Source: Aulosira sp. FACHB-615 (lineage in GTDB: Bacteria; Cyanobacteriota; Cyanobacteriia; Cyanobacteriales; Nostocaceae). From it: a stretch of DNA of 64,000 nt. The position numbers and the translations under genes are program-made. The stretch covers positions 1 through 64,000 of the forward strand of contig NZ_JACJSE010000014.1 in NCBI RefSeq assembly GCF_014698045.1, in the 5' to 3' direction. Position 1 is the first letter of the stretch. The number at the start of each line of letters is the position of its first letter. The notes beneath the pieces were generated by a model. That model saw nothing but the letters and a program-made list of their open reading frames with translations, ran no database searches and was not told where the DNA came from. Positions 44,036-52,254 of this stretch are shown here, piece by piece.

Positions 44036-45595
44036 ATGTATACAAGACAATACAAAACAAAAAAAACTTCGACAAATTCTGCTGAAACCTCAACCACCAA
44101 TCAATTCGCACCACGCCGTTTTGTCGTCCAGCCAGATGAAGAAATCACCAACAACCAAACCTCTGATTTGCAGGCTAAATCAGGCAATAAAAGAAACCTG
44201 CCAAATATATCTGTATTTCCTAGCAGTGTGACTCTGCAACCATCACCTATTCAAATGAAGCTTACCATTGGTCAACCGGGTGACAAATACGAACAGGAAG
44301 CAGATAGGTTAGCAGCAGATGTTGTTCAGCAAATTAATGCACCAGAAACTCAACAAATTCAGCGTGAAGTAGCACCGGAAGAAGAAGAAGTCCGTATGAA
44401 ACCCATCTCCGGTAACATTCAGCGTGAAGCAGCACCGGAAGAAGAAGAAGTCCGTATGAAACCAATAGTGCAGCGTTTGTCTGGTGCAGGTGGAATGACT
44501 GCAAAACCTGATTTAGAACAGTCAATCCAACAAGCCAGAAGTAGCGGACAGCCACTAACAGAAAGTATCAGAGAACCAATGGAACAAGCCTTTGGCGCTG
44601 ATTTTAGTGGTGTAAAGATTCACGCTGATGCTCAATCTGACGAGTTAAACCAATCAATTCAAGCAAAAGCCTTCACCACAGGAAAAGATATTTTCTTTCG
44701 CCAAGGAGAATATCAGCCAGGAAACCGTGGAGGACAGGAATTAATCGCCCATGAATTGACTCATGTAGTGCAGCAAAGTGGTGGTACGTTAAAGATATCA
44801 AAATCTTATGAGCAAGCTATCCAAAGGTTTAAAGACACACTAAATGATACCAGTGATGTCACAGAAGAAGACATAAAAAATGCCCCAAAAGAAAAACTTG
44901 AAGAATGGTTACGTAGAGAAGAATCTGATAGCTGGGATGACGAAGGAAACGATCTCGTTCCAACTCCAATAGATAAGGACAGAATAAAAGAGGCGATTGT
45001 AGCGATTGAAAAAGCAAATGCAGAGCAAGAAAAATTGAAAGAACTCGGTGTTACTGCCGAACAACTACTTCTTTTTCAAAACATAACGGAAGAGGCTCAG
45101 ATAATCAAAAAATGTGCCACAACCTGTCAAAATAAAGAATGGAACTTAACAGTAGTCCTGAATTCTCTACAAGGATACAGCCAAGAAGCTCGAAAAACTG
45201 CGTTAAGTGTGCTGGCTAAAGGTGAGGTAAACGACACAGAAGCACTGACTACTTTGGCAAGCAACTGGAATGATATGCAGGATAAATCAACAATTAATAT
45301 CAAAATCAAAACTTTGATTACTCTGATTAAAAGTAAAGCCATCGTAGTGGAGGGTGGAACATACAAAGTTCCTGAACTTACAGGTACAGAGGATACTGCA
45401 TATACTTTCTACTTCAATGCTGTACAGCGTCTACGTATCAATCCAGAATGGCATGTACATATTACCAGTAGCAAAGAATTAAAAAGACCTGGCTTCAAGA
45501 ACAAGGGCGACAAGTACAATGTAGGGCCGGGAACCCGCGACGAAACAAAAACACAAGACTCCAAAGAATTGCTGCAAGTATGTCAACAATTCTAA
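44036..45595 (+). CDS. Injection-system cargo candidate 1: DUF4157 (eCIS core) protein with unknown C-terminus
   Basis: 519 residues. Shared tag: QFAPRRFVV near residue 23 and PIQMKLTIGQPGDKYEQEAD near 78. DUF4157 core at about 175-245 ends GGQELIAHELTHVVQQ; HELTH (His239) is an HExxH metalloprotease-type motif. DUF4157 is the most frequent domain linked to extracellular contractile systems. A 20-residue segment (REAAPEEEEVRMKPI) is duplicated exactly by a 60-bp tandem repeat at 44356-44470. The C-terminal 265 residues are acidic and helical with a final WHVHITSS..LKRPGFKNKG segment; I recognise no family. It may carry the toxic or binding activity. Confidence 0.85.
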   Translation: MYTRQYKTKKTSTNSAETSTTNQFAPRRFVVQPDEEITNNQTSDLQAKSGNKRNLPNISVFPSSVTLQPSPIQMKLTIGQPGDKYEQEADRLAADVVQQINAPETQQIQREVAPEEEEVRMKPISGNIQREAAPEEEEVRMKPIVQRLSGAGGMTAKPDLEQSIQQARSSGQPLTESIREPMEQAFGADFSGVKIHADAQSDELNQSIQAKAFTTGKDIFFRQGEYQPGNRGGQELIAHELTHVVQQSGGTLKISKSYEQAIQRFKDTLNDTSDVTEEDIKNAPKEKLEEWLRREESDSWDDEGNDLVPTPIDKDRIKEAIVAIEKANAEQEKLKELGVTAEQLLLFQNITEEAQIIKKCATTCQNKEWNLTVVLNSLQGYSQEARKTALSVLAKGEVNDTEALTTLASNWNDMQDKSTINIKIKTLITLIKSKAIVVEGGTYKVPELTGTEDTAYTFYFNAVQRLRINPEWHVHITSSKELKRPGFKNKGDKYNVGPGTRDETKTQDSKELLQVCQQF

Positions 45596-45709
45596 TCATC
45601 TCCTCAGTAAAGATTTCTGAGATCAAATAAATTTTTAGTTGGCTGAGGATAACAGATAGTTAGTAAAAATTGCTTTAGGATTTTTGAGGGTGATCGCTAT
45701 CTATGTAAA

Positions 45710-45831
45710 CAAGAGTATCAATATGAGCGATCGCTAATTATCTTCAGTAAGATAGTGCCAAACTTTGACAACAATTTTACCGCAAACCGACGGTGGTTGT
45801 TCTGCTGCACAGAAATATCTGGAGGATAACA
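45710..45831 (+). promoter_or_regulatory. Cargo-gene leader, copy 2
   Basis: About 120 bp aligned with 48029-48150 over the full length. Both contain AACAA.AGT.TC, a HIP1 site, TCTTCAGTAAGATAGTGCC, AAA.TTTGACAA, CCGCAAA...CGGTG and AAATATCTGGAG just before the ATG. The last part supplies the ribosome site; the rest could be promoter or 5' UTR control. Confidence 0.65.
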
Positions 45832-47415
45832 ATGTATCACAGACAACCCAAAGCAGCTAAAACTTCTCCAAATCACTCCGATGCAATAGTTAATCCATTT
45901 GCACCCCGTCCTTTTGTTGTCTCCACCGAAGCAGACGATAGCACCCAAACGCCCAATTTACAACCCCAGGCAGTTAAAAATAATACATCAATTTCTTCAA
46001 AAAACTTTGCCAACATCCCCGTTTTTCCTCCTGGTTATCAACCACCGCCACCGCCACGCCTTCAGATGAAACTTGCAATTGGTGAACCAGGAGATAAATC
46101 TGAACAAGAAACTGAAACTGTGGTTAAGGAAGCTATGCAACGGCTTGATATACCTGTTGTCATGGCTATTCAGCGCAGTCAAAATCAGATTCTCAACCGA
46201 GACATTGACCCTACTCAAGTTCAAGATGGGACAACGCCAATTAACCCCCAAGATATCGATTTAGAAAAAATTGGTCATGGCTTGATTTATGACGACGTTT
46301 TGACAGATCAAGATAAAGAATGGTTGAGAGAACAAGGATTTCACGAACAATGGTTTCCTGATGGTAATGTCGTCAATGCTGGTCAGGGATTGAATTATGG
46401 ATTATTGTTACCGACAGAACAAGGAGTCACAGCCGGAAAACACCCTGTGTTGGCGTTTCGTGGAACCAGTGATTTAGCAACAGCGTGGCAAGATTTAGAT
46501 ATTAACTCTCCTGGACATGGTGGGATTCAGAATTTACTCAAAGAAGTTCCCACAGGTTACATCGGTAGTCTCGTTTCAAAATCAGGCAAAATAGATGTTA
46601 CAGGTCACAGTTTAGGCGGCGCATTAGCTCAACATTTTGTTGGTACTCATCCAACTTTGGTGAGACGACTGGTAACATTTCAATCCGCCGCGCCTAATGC
46701 CAAACAATATCACAACAATATTGAATCGCTTCCAGAAGAAGAAAGACCAGAGGTAGTTCACCACATTGCTAAAGGCGATATTGTAGATTTAGCCGGAGGA
46801 GAACATCTCAAAGGCACATTTTTTGAACATGATCTAGAAACTTCAGGATTAGCAAATTTCTCTACACTCGCCAGAATCAAACAAGCACACACCTCTCAGC
46901 TATTAAATACTGAAGATATGGTCGGTGAAGGAGGTCATGGTAGTCATGCTAAAAATATCACCATGATGGAAAATGCCACTCGTCCTTATACAAAATCTCG
47001 ATTAGTCGAAGCAGGTAGAATGATGGCACTCAATAAAGGTACTGCTGTTGCGGGTGGCTTGTTAGTGGGTGCGGCGGGATTAGCAGGGACAGCAGTAGAA
47101 GTTCCCACCAGATTAGCTTACCAAGGTGTGAAAACAGCCGGAAGTGCGATCGCCTCTGGTGCATCAATAGCCGGAAATGCAATCGCCTCTGGTGCATCAA
47201 TAGCCGGAAATGCGATCGCTTCTGGTGCATCTAAAGCTGGAAGTGCGATCGCTTCTGGTGCATCAATAGCCGGAAATGCGATCGCTTCTGGTGCATCAAT
47301 AGCCGGAAATGCGATCGCTTCTGGTGCATCTAAAGCTGGAAGTGCGATCGCTTCTGGTGCGTCATCTCTTTATGAAACTGCCACTAATTTCTTCTCTAAG
47401 AACAACCAAGAATAA
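45832..47415 (+). CDS. Injection-system cargo candidate 2: lipase-like effector with shared tag
   Basis: 527 residues from ATG 45832 (GGAGG upstream). It shares the tag (PFAPRPFVV; FPPGYQPPPPPRLQMKLAIG then EPGDKSEQE) with the other two but lacks the rest of DUF4157 including HExxH. Residues about 165-370 form an alpha/beta hydrolase of the class 3 lipase type: VLAFRGTSDLATAWQDLDIN and the nucleophile elbow VTGHSLGGALAQHF with Ser in GHSLGG. After a hydrophobic stretch come seven 11-residue repeats, AGNAIASGASI. It is likely a delivered phospholipase or esterase. Confidence 0.85.
   Translation: MYHRQPKAAKTSPNHSDAIVNPFAPRPFVVSTEADDSTQTPNLQPQAVKNNTSISSKNFANIPVFPPGYQPPPPPRLQMKLAIGEPGDKSEQETETVVKEAMQRLDIPVVMAIQRSQNQILNRDIDPTQVQDGTTPINPQDIDLEKIGHGLIYDDVLTDQDKEWLREQGFHEQWFPDGNVVNAGQGLNYGLLLPTEQGVTAGKHPVLAFRGTSDLATAWQDLDINSPGHGGIQNLLKEVPTGYIGSLVSKSGKIDVTGHSLGGALAQHFVGTHPTLVRRLVTFQSAAPNAKQYHNNIESLPEEERPEVVHHIAKGDIVDLAGGEHLKGTFFEHDLETSGLANFSTLARIKQAHTSQLLNTEDMVGEGGHGSHAKNITMMENATRPYTKSRLVEAGRMMALNKGTAVAGGLLVGAAGLAGTAVEVPTRLAYQGVKTAGSAIASGASIAGNAIASGASIAGNAIASGASKAGSAIASGASIAGNAIASGASIAGNAIASGASKAGSAIASGASSLYETATNFFSKNNQE
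47137..47367 (+). repeat. 33-bp repeats (7 copies) at the 3' end of the lipase-like gene
   Basis: Seven head-to-tail units such as GGAAATGCGATCGCTTCTGG plus TGCATCAATAGCC. Variants alternate in a 99-bp higher-order order (S-I, N-I, N-K twice, then S). Six of the seven units carry a GCGATCGC HIP1 site. They encode Gly/Ala/Ser-rich amphipathic segments that might insert in membranes. Confidence 0.9.
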
Positions 47416-47432
47416 TCCGATAGCCTTCCTAT

Positions 47433-47502
47433 TTGATATCCAAATAAAATAGACAAGGGAGACAAGGAAGATAGATATTTGTAAACCATTTATGATTGCT
47501 AT
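47433..47502 (+). repeat. Dispersed repeat copy (GACAAGGGAG...GATTGCTATA)
   Basis: GATATCCAAATAAAATAGAC then GACAAGGAAGATAGATATTTG and ATTTATGATTGCTATA, between the lipase-like gene and the following small gene. The 3' edge abuts the ATG at 47503. Confidence 0.6.
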
Positions 47503-48021
47503 ATGAGTAGTTATATGAATAACTCATTGATATTTGAGCGTCATTTTAGTGAAAAACTTAATATCTCACTAGAAATTCCTCAAACTTGGCAAAAAATTGC
47601 CAATCATCATTTAGATGAGCATACCGAAGGATATTTTTATCCTGCACAATCAGCACATAATCCCCAAATTTTTATTAAAAAAATTGTTATTCCAGAAACA
47701 GAACAACATGAACAAAACTTTATAGAACTCGCAGATGAGTTACTAAAATTACCATTACAAAAATTACCGCCAGAACAGTTTGAAATAATTTCTCAAACAC
47801 CAACAAAAATTGATAACTATTCAGCGAGATTAGATATTTTTGTGTTTCAACCTCCTGATGTTGAACTGCCCATTACACAATATCAAGTTTGTTGGCAATG
47901 TCATCACCTTGTTTATGGATTAGTTGCAATGGTAGAGTCAACCGCAGAATTAGAATATTTACCAATTTTCGCCACAGTTGCAGGTTCAATTAACTGCCAT
48001 CCTGATGTTAGTAGCAAATGA
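47503..48021 (+). CDS. DcrB/DUF1795-like protein, possible cargo adaptor
   Basis: 172 residues. The pattern LNISLEIPQTWQKIANHHLD, then YFYPAQSAHNPQIFIKKIVI, a helix ELADELLKLPLQKLPPEQFE, and YSARLDIFVFQPPDVELPIT suggests the PsbP/DcrB/DUF1795 fold, a single domain without signal peptide. DUF1795 proteins of type VI systems (Eag) are chaperones that load effectors. It lies between two cargo genes, so an adaptor or immunity role is plausible. The fold assignment is my inference. The start could also be the second Met (MNNSLIF). Confidence 0.6.
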   Translation: MSSYMNNSLIFERHFSEKLNISLEIPQTWQKIANHHLDEHTEGYFYPAQSAHNPQIFIKKIVIPETEQHEQNFIELADELLKLPLQKLPPEQFEIISQTPTKIDNYSARLDIFVFQPPDVELPITQYQVCWQCHHLVYGLVAMVESTAELEYLPIFATVAGSINCHPDVSSK

Positions 48022-48028
48022 TATATGA

Positions 48029-48150
48029 ACAATAGTGTCGATTTTGGCGATCGCAATTAATCTTCAGTAAGATAGTGCCAAATTTTGACAAACCTTCTGC
48101 CGCAAAAATACGGTGTGTTTTGTGTTGGCAAAAATATCTGGAGAAGAAAA
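48029..48150 (+). promoter_or_regulatory. Cargo-gene leader, copy 3
   Basis: Partner of 45710-45831: HIP1 site, TCTTCAGTAAGATAGTGCC at 48061, AAATTTTGACAAACC, CCGCAAAAATACGGTG and AAATATCTGGAG ending at the ATG. Conservation across 120 bp of non-coding DNA next to strongly diverged coding tails points to a shared control element or recent duplication. Confidence 0.65.
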
Positions 48151-49557
48151 ATGTATAAGCGACAAACCAGTAAAGGTCAATCATCTACAAATCATGATGC
48201 ACCAGCAAATCAATTTGCACCCCGTCGCTTTGTCATCCAACCCCAAACCGAAGAAGCAGAACAAAAACCAGCAGATTTACAAGCAAAATCACAAACAACA
48301 CCTGTTAATCACCTTGCCAATATTCCAATTTTTCCCCCTGGCTATCAACCACCGCCACCGCCAAGAATCCAGATGAAACTTAGCATTGGTGAACCTGGAG
48401 ATAAATATGAACAAGAAGCTGACAAACTAGCACAAGATGTAGTACAGCGAATCAATTCTTCAGAAACTCCACCAGTACAGCTACAACCAGAAGCAGAAAT
48501 CAGAAAAAAATCGTTCATACAACGGCTATCAAATATAGATGAAAAGAGTGTAACACCAGATTTAGAAGCCTCCATCCAACGAATGCAAGGTAGCGGACAG
48601 CCGCTTGCAGAGACTATCAAAGCACCAATGGAACAAGCATTTGGCGCTGATTTTAGTGGCGTGAAAATTCATACAGATGCTGAGTCTGATCAGATGAACC
48701 AATCGATTCAGGCAAAAGCATTTACCACAGGTCAAGATATTTTCTTTCGCCAAGGAAATTATGAGCCGGGAAGTAGAGGTGGACAGGAATTAATCGCCCA
48801 TGAATTGACTCATGTAGTGCAGCAGGAAAAAGACAAAGTTAGCCGGAAAATAGATAACGGAGTAGTAATTAGCAGTGTGCCGATACAAATCCAAAGAGCA
48901 GGTGAAAAGATTGGTGGAGGCATAGCTGAACTATACGTGCCGGATACAGCGACAACAACAGTCTGCTTCTTTGGTCATGGCGTATATAATAACGACATCG
49001 CAGCAATTGACGGAGTAGCATTAGGATATTTTTGCCCCCACCAGTCAGCCCTCAACTCAAATCTGTCAATGATGGAGCAAGGCACTTTATACGATGCTAA
49101 CGTTCATGATGAGGATGGAAAATGGCATAACTACACACTGACAGAAGCACATATTGGCTTAGATGACAATCAGGCGAAAACTAACTGTAACACCAATAAC
49201 TCAGCACTTGCTCTAATTACATCTGCTACAAGTACAGAAGCAATAGTAAATGCTCTAAAAGCAAAGGGCTATACAGTCCTTAAAGCAATCCATTGTCGAG
49301 AGGTGAATGGCGTAGATAATCAAGAGTGGGATCCAACTACAGACCAGGCAATAGAGGTTGAGCAGGTTAAGCAAAAAGAAGAAACAGTAGACAGAGCAAG
49401 TCTAAATGGCAAATTTGACATCACTGGTGAAACCATAACAGAAACAACGGAAATTAATCAGGGTGATGTCTATATGGATAGTGCAGATGCCTATGACACT
49501 GCGAAAATAGTAGTGAAGGTGGACGGCTCGAATTTGCAGGTCAAACAACATCCGTAA
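48151..49557 (+). CDS. Injection-system cargo candidate 3: DUF4157 protein with unknown C-terminal domain
   Basis: 468 residues from ATG 48151. Same tag (QFAPRRFVI; FPPGYQPPPPPRIQMKLSIG then EPGDKYEQEAD) and a DUF4157 core almost identical to cargo 1 (EQAFGADFSGVKIHTDAESD; GGQELIAHELTHVVQQ). The C-terminal domain from about residue 245 is different: CFFGHGVYNNDIA, SMMEQGTLYDANVHDEDGKW, VLKAIHCREVNG. The early HG and late H/C residues in a small alpha/beta pattern could form a hydrolase or adhesin-like (Stv) domain; not certain. Confidence 0.82.
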   Translation: MYKRQTSKGQSSTNHDAPANQFAPRRFVIQPQTEEAEQKPADLQAKSQTTPVNHLANIPIFPPGYQPPPPPRIQMKLSIGEPGDKYEQEADKLAQDVVQRINSSETPPVQLQPEAEIRKKSFIQRLSNIDEKSVTPDLEASIQRMQGSGQPLAETIKAPMEQAFGADFSGVKIHTDAESDQMNQSIQAKAFTTGQDIFFRQGNYEPGSRGGQELIAHELTHVVQQEKDKVSRKIDNGVVISSVPIQIQRAGEKIGGGIAELYVPDTATTTVCFFGHGVYNNDIAAIDGVALGYFCPHQSALNSNLSMMEQGTLYDANVHDEDGKWHNYTLTEAHIGLDDNQAKTNCNTNNSALALITSATSTEAIVNALKAKGYTVLKAIHCREVNGVDNQEWDPTTDQAIEVEQVKQKEETVDRASLNGKFDITGETITETTEINQGDVYMDSADAYDTAKIVVKVDGSNLQVKQHP

Positions 49558-49617
49558 TGGAGTTGCTTATCACCATAGAGATTAATAAACGCATCTCAAG
49601 TATGCGTAAGTCCTGCT

Positions 49618-49785
49618 ATGGTGGAAGCGATCGCACCCATACCAAGAAAATTAACTGAAGATTTATCCGTAGAGCAAATTTTAGATCACAAATCATTCAC
49701 CAAAAAAAATGCTCTACGGTTCTTCATAGTAATTGCCAGGGTGCTTGGGACATCAACAGACAACAAAATACTTTTAACTCTATAA
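49618..49785 (+). CDS. Possible small protein, 55 aa
   Basis: From ATG 49618: RKLTEDLSVEQILDHKSFTK then NALRFFIVIARVLGTSTDNK. Amino acid use is reasonable for a short helical protein, but there is no convincing ribosome site. CCGTAGAGCA at about 49669 and TGCTCTACGG at 49722 form an inverted repeat inside the frame, which may mean the region is a structured repeat instead. Confidence 0.3.
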   Translation: MVEAIAPIPRKLTEDLSVEQILDHKSFTKKNALRFFIVIARVLGTSTDNKILLTL

Positions 49786-49822
49786 CCTGTCACCTATACC
49801 CTGTCACCTGTCACCTACTTTA

Positions 49823-51142
49823 CTAACCTCTATACAAAATTTCGTTGCGACTAGTAGCGCCTAGTTCTGGCAAAGAGTTAGCGGGTGAGTGGGGAGTAAT
49901 AGCGGTGGGAATTGCGGGAACTACTTCTAGTTCTTTCACAAGACTTTGCAAGAACTTATCTTGTTCTATGCGGTAATTTGAGACGAAGGGGCCACGGTTG
50001 AGGATAGCAAACCAAACTAAACCGCGATCGCGTGTTGGGATGACACCAGCTAATGCACTCACATCACGAAGTGTACCAGTTTTCATCACAGTACCGACGG
50101 GCATGTGTCTGCTGTGTAATGTTCCCCGACGATCAAACCCAGACATCGGAAACAAATCTGCTAAATTCAGGTTGTGTGCTGCTGCTTGCTGTTGAATTGC
50201 CATTAACATCGCACAAACAGCCCTGGGAGAAATGCGATTTTCTGGGCCGAGTCCAGAACCATTGATTAATTGAATTTCTGACTCAGGTACTCGCGCCAGA
50301 TAAGCTGCTGTTGATTGCACTACACCTGCACCACCTACTGATTCTGCCAGCATCTGTGCCATTTCGTTATTGCTGTAAACGTTCATTTCTTTGAGCAATT
50401 GGCGCAAGGGCAAAGATTTATGACGCACTAGCAAGGTTTGTTGGGGTGTTTGAGGGGCAACTTTGACAGCACCTGTAATTACAACTTCCGGTTTGGGTGT
50501 GCCTTTAGGCATGATGGAGTAGATATAATTAGCTGGACGAGTCCAAGTTTTATGGTTTAGTGCTTGCTTCACCATCTGACCAGCCAGTAGGGGGTGACGT
50601 TGGAAATTCATGGCAAAATTGCCTGTAATTAGCAAGTTCCCTTTTACTTGCTTAATACCCATTTTATTGAGTGTATTGCCCAGGGCGATCGCTTCTTCCC
50701 AGACAAACATCGGGTCGCCACCACCAGCAATGACCAAATCACCCTGCACTACCCCATTGACTACAGGCCCGGTAGTCCCTATTAAAGTTTCAAATTGATG
50801 GTCTGGCCCCCAAGTTTTTAACGAAACTAGGGAAGTGGCAATCTTGGTTAACGAAGCCGCCGGTAATGGTGTTGTTCCTTGATGATTAGCCATGAGTATT
50901 GGCCCAGACTGTAACCAAACTCCTTGGCTTTCGGCTAAATTTTGGGCAACTAATTTAGATTTAACTAGTCCTTGTAAGTATTGCTGGACGGTAGTTACGC
51001 CGGTGGGGTTGGGATCAGCAGCCAGAACCAAGCCAGGGTTTGCTTGCCCAGCTAATGCTTCTAAAGCATCAGAAGGCTTAATTTCCACCCCAGCCATTTC
51101 CAGCCACAGAGAAACCAAACCCGAACTTAATAATTCCAGCAT
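49823..51142 (-). CDS. D-alanyl-D-alanine carboxypeptidase, PBP4/DacB type (S13)
   Basis: 439 residues. Serine peptidase that trims or cleaves peptidoglycan peptide cross-links in the periplasm. The three penicilloyl-enzyme motifs are present: S-x-x-K at AASLTKIATS (Ser97, Lys100), S-x-N at NVYSNNEMAQ, and KTG at VMKTGTLRDVSALAG. The S13-type insert lies between motif 1 and 2. No classical signal peptide is obvious in the first 30 residues (LELLSSGLVSLWLEMAG), so export is not proven. Confidence 0.9.
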   Translation of the reverse strand: MLELLSSGLVSLWLEMAGVEIKPSDALEALAGQANPGLVLAADPNPTGVTTVQQYLQGLVKSKLVAQNLAESQGVWLQSGPILMANHQGTTPLPAASLTKIATSLVSLKTWGPDHQFETLIGTTGPVVNGVVQGDLVIAGGGDPMFVWEEAIALGNTLNKMGIKQVKGNLLITGNFAMNFQRHPLLAGQMVKQALNHKTWTRPANYIYSIMPKGTPKPEVVITGAVKVAPQTPQQTLLVRHKSLPLRQLLKEMNVYSNNEMAQMLAESVGGAGVVQSTAAYLARVPESEIQLINGSGLGPENRISPRAVCAMLMAIQQQAAAHNLNLADLFPMSGFDRRGTLHSRHMPVGTVMKTGTLRDVSALAGVIPTRDRGLVWFAILNRGPFVSNYRIEQDKFLQSLVKELEVVPAIPTAITPHSPANSLPELGATSRNEILYRG

Positions 51143-51561
51143 TTCTTACTCCCCAAATTCTACGATATGATTCGTGATTTACTGTGCTAATATACAGGCT
51201 TTTTTATGCTCATCAGCATTGGGTAATCATAACTGGTCTATTCCTAATCTGGTAGTCGGTAGAAGAAATTTTTATTTGTTATTTATTTGACTTGACAATT
51301 GTTAGACTGTTTTGATTTCTAAGCTATAGCGATTTTATTTGATATGTGAGTCAGAGGGACAAGGTAGACAAGGTAGGCAAGGGAGATAGGTTTGTGAATT
51401 GTTGAGGATTGCTATGGATAGCAAATACTAATATTTATAGCAAGACTTAAACAATTTAATCGCAAAACTTTTCTGATGAATTTTACCTAATTAATTTATC
51501 TTATGCAAGTTTTTAGTCTTGGGAATTTGGGAATTATAAAGATACAATCATTGGAATTTTT
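51143..51561. other. Divergent intergenic region
   Basis: About 420 bp between the carboxypeptidase and SMI1/KNR4 genes; contains one copy (51340-51415) of the GACAAGG...GGATTGCTAT dispersed repeat. No gene seen; both promoters should be here. Confidence 0.5.
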
Positions 51562-52251
51562 ATGTCTCTTTTAACAGATGCGCTGGATAGAATTGAGACT
51601 TGGTTCGTGAGTCATCAACCTGAATTTGCCTTGAGTTTAGCGCCTGGATTAACTCGCCAAGAAATAGACGCAATTGTTGAAAATTTTCCTTATCGCTTTC
51701 CAGAAGAATTATACGAGTTTTACGGGTGGCATAATGGTTGCCAAAGCTTGAGTTGTGGCTATGTAGTTCCTAAGTTTGACAATTTTTTCTCTTTGCAAGA
51801 GGCGTTGAAATGGTACGCAGACTTTTTAAGTTGGGGCTTTGATTGGAATCCGCAGTGGCTAACGATATTAGATTTTAATGGTGATTATAGATACGCTATT
51901 GTTACAGGAGAAGATTCTGCACCTGTTTGGTTTATCGATCCAGAATGTGGCATTGAAGAAATTCGCTGGGATAGTTTAACAGATTTAATGCTGGCAACGG
52001 CAGAGTGTTACGAAACTGGTGCTTATGATCTTGATGATGAAGGATACATGGAGACAGACGAACAAAAAGTTGCAGAAATTCACCGTAAGTATAACTATCG
52101 AGGAAGAGTAAAATCAACTACAAATGAATCTTACAATCCTGAGCCGCAAACGGTTGCGAGTGAAGTTGATTTATCTCATCCAAATGCCCTAGAAGAGTTA
52201 ATTCAGGCTTTGCAAGCTGCACCATTGAATCCTGATGCTGGTATATTATAA
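51562..52251 (+). CDS. SMI1/KNR4 family protein
   Basis: 229 residues. SUKH-fold domain about residues 10-155: LAPGLTRQEIDAIVENFPYR, FPEELYEFYGWHNG, WFIDPECGIEEI are the family's usual motifs. In bacteria SMI1/KNR4 proteins are commonly immunity proteins of polymorphic toxins, but also occur as housekeeping proteins. The acidic C-terminal tail is low complexity. Three bases separate it from the HEAT-repeat gene, so they form an operon. It lies 2 kb from the cargo cluster, with the carboxypeptidase gene between. Confidence 0.82.
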   Translation: MSLLTDALDRIETWFVSHQPEFALSLAPGLTRQEIDAIVENFPYRFPEELYEFYGWHNGCQSLSCGYVVPKFDNFFSLQEALKWYADFLSWGFDWNPQWLTILDFNGDYRYAIVTGEDSAPVWFIDPECGIEEIRWDSLTDLMLATAECYETGAYDLDDEGYMETDEQKVAEIHRKYNYRGRVKSTTNESYNPEPQTVASEVDLSHPNALEELIQALQAAPLNPDAGIL

Positions 52252-52254
52252 GCA

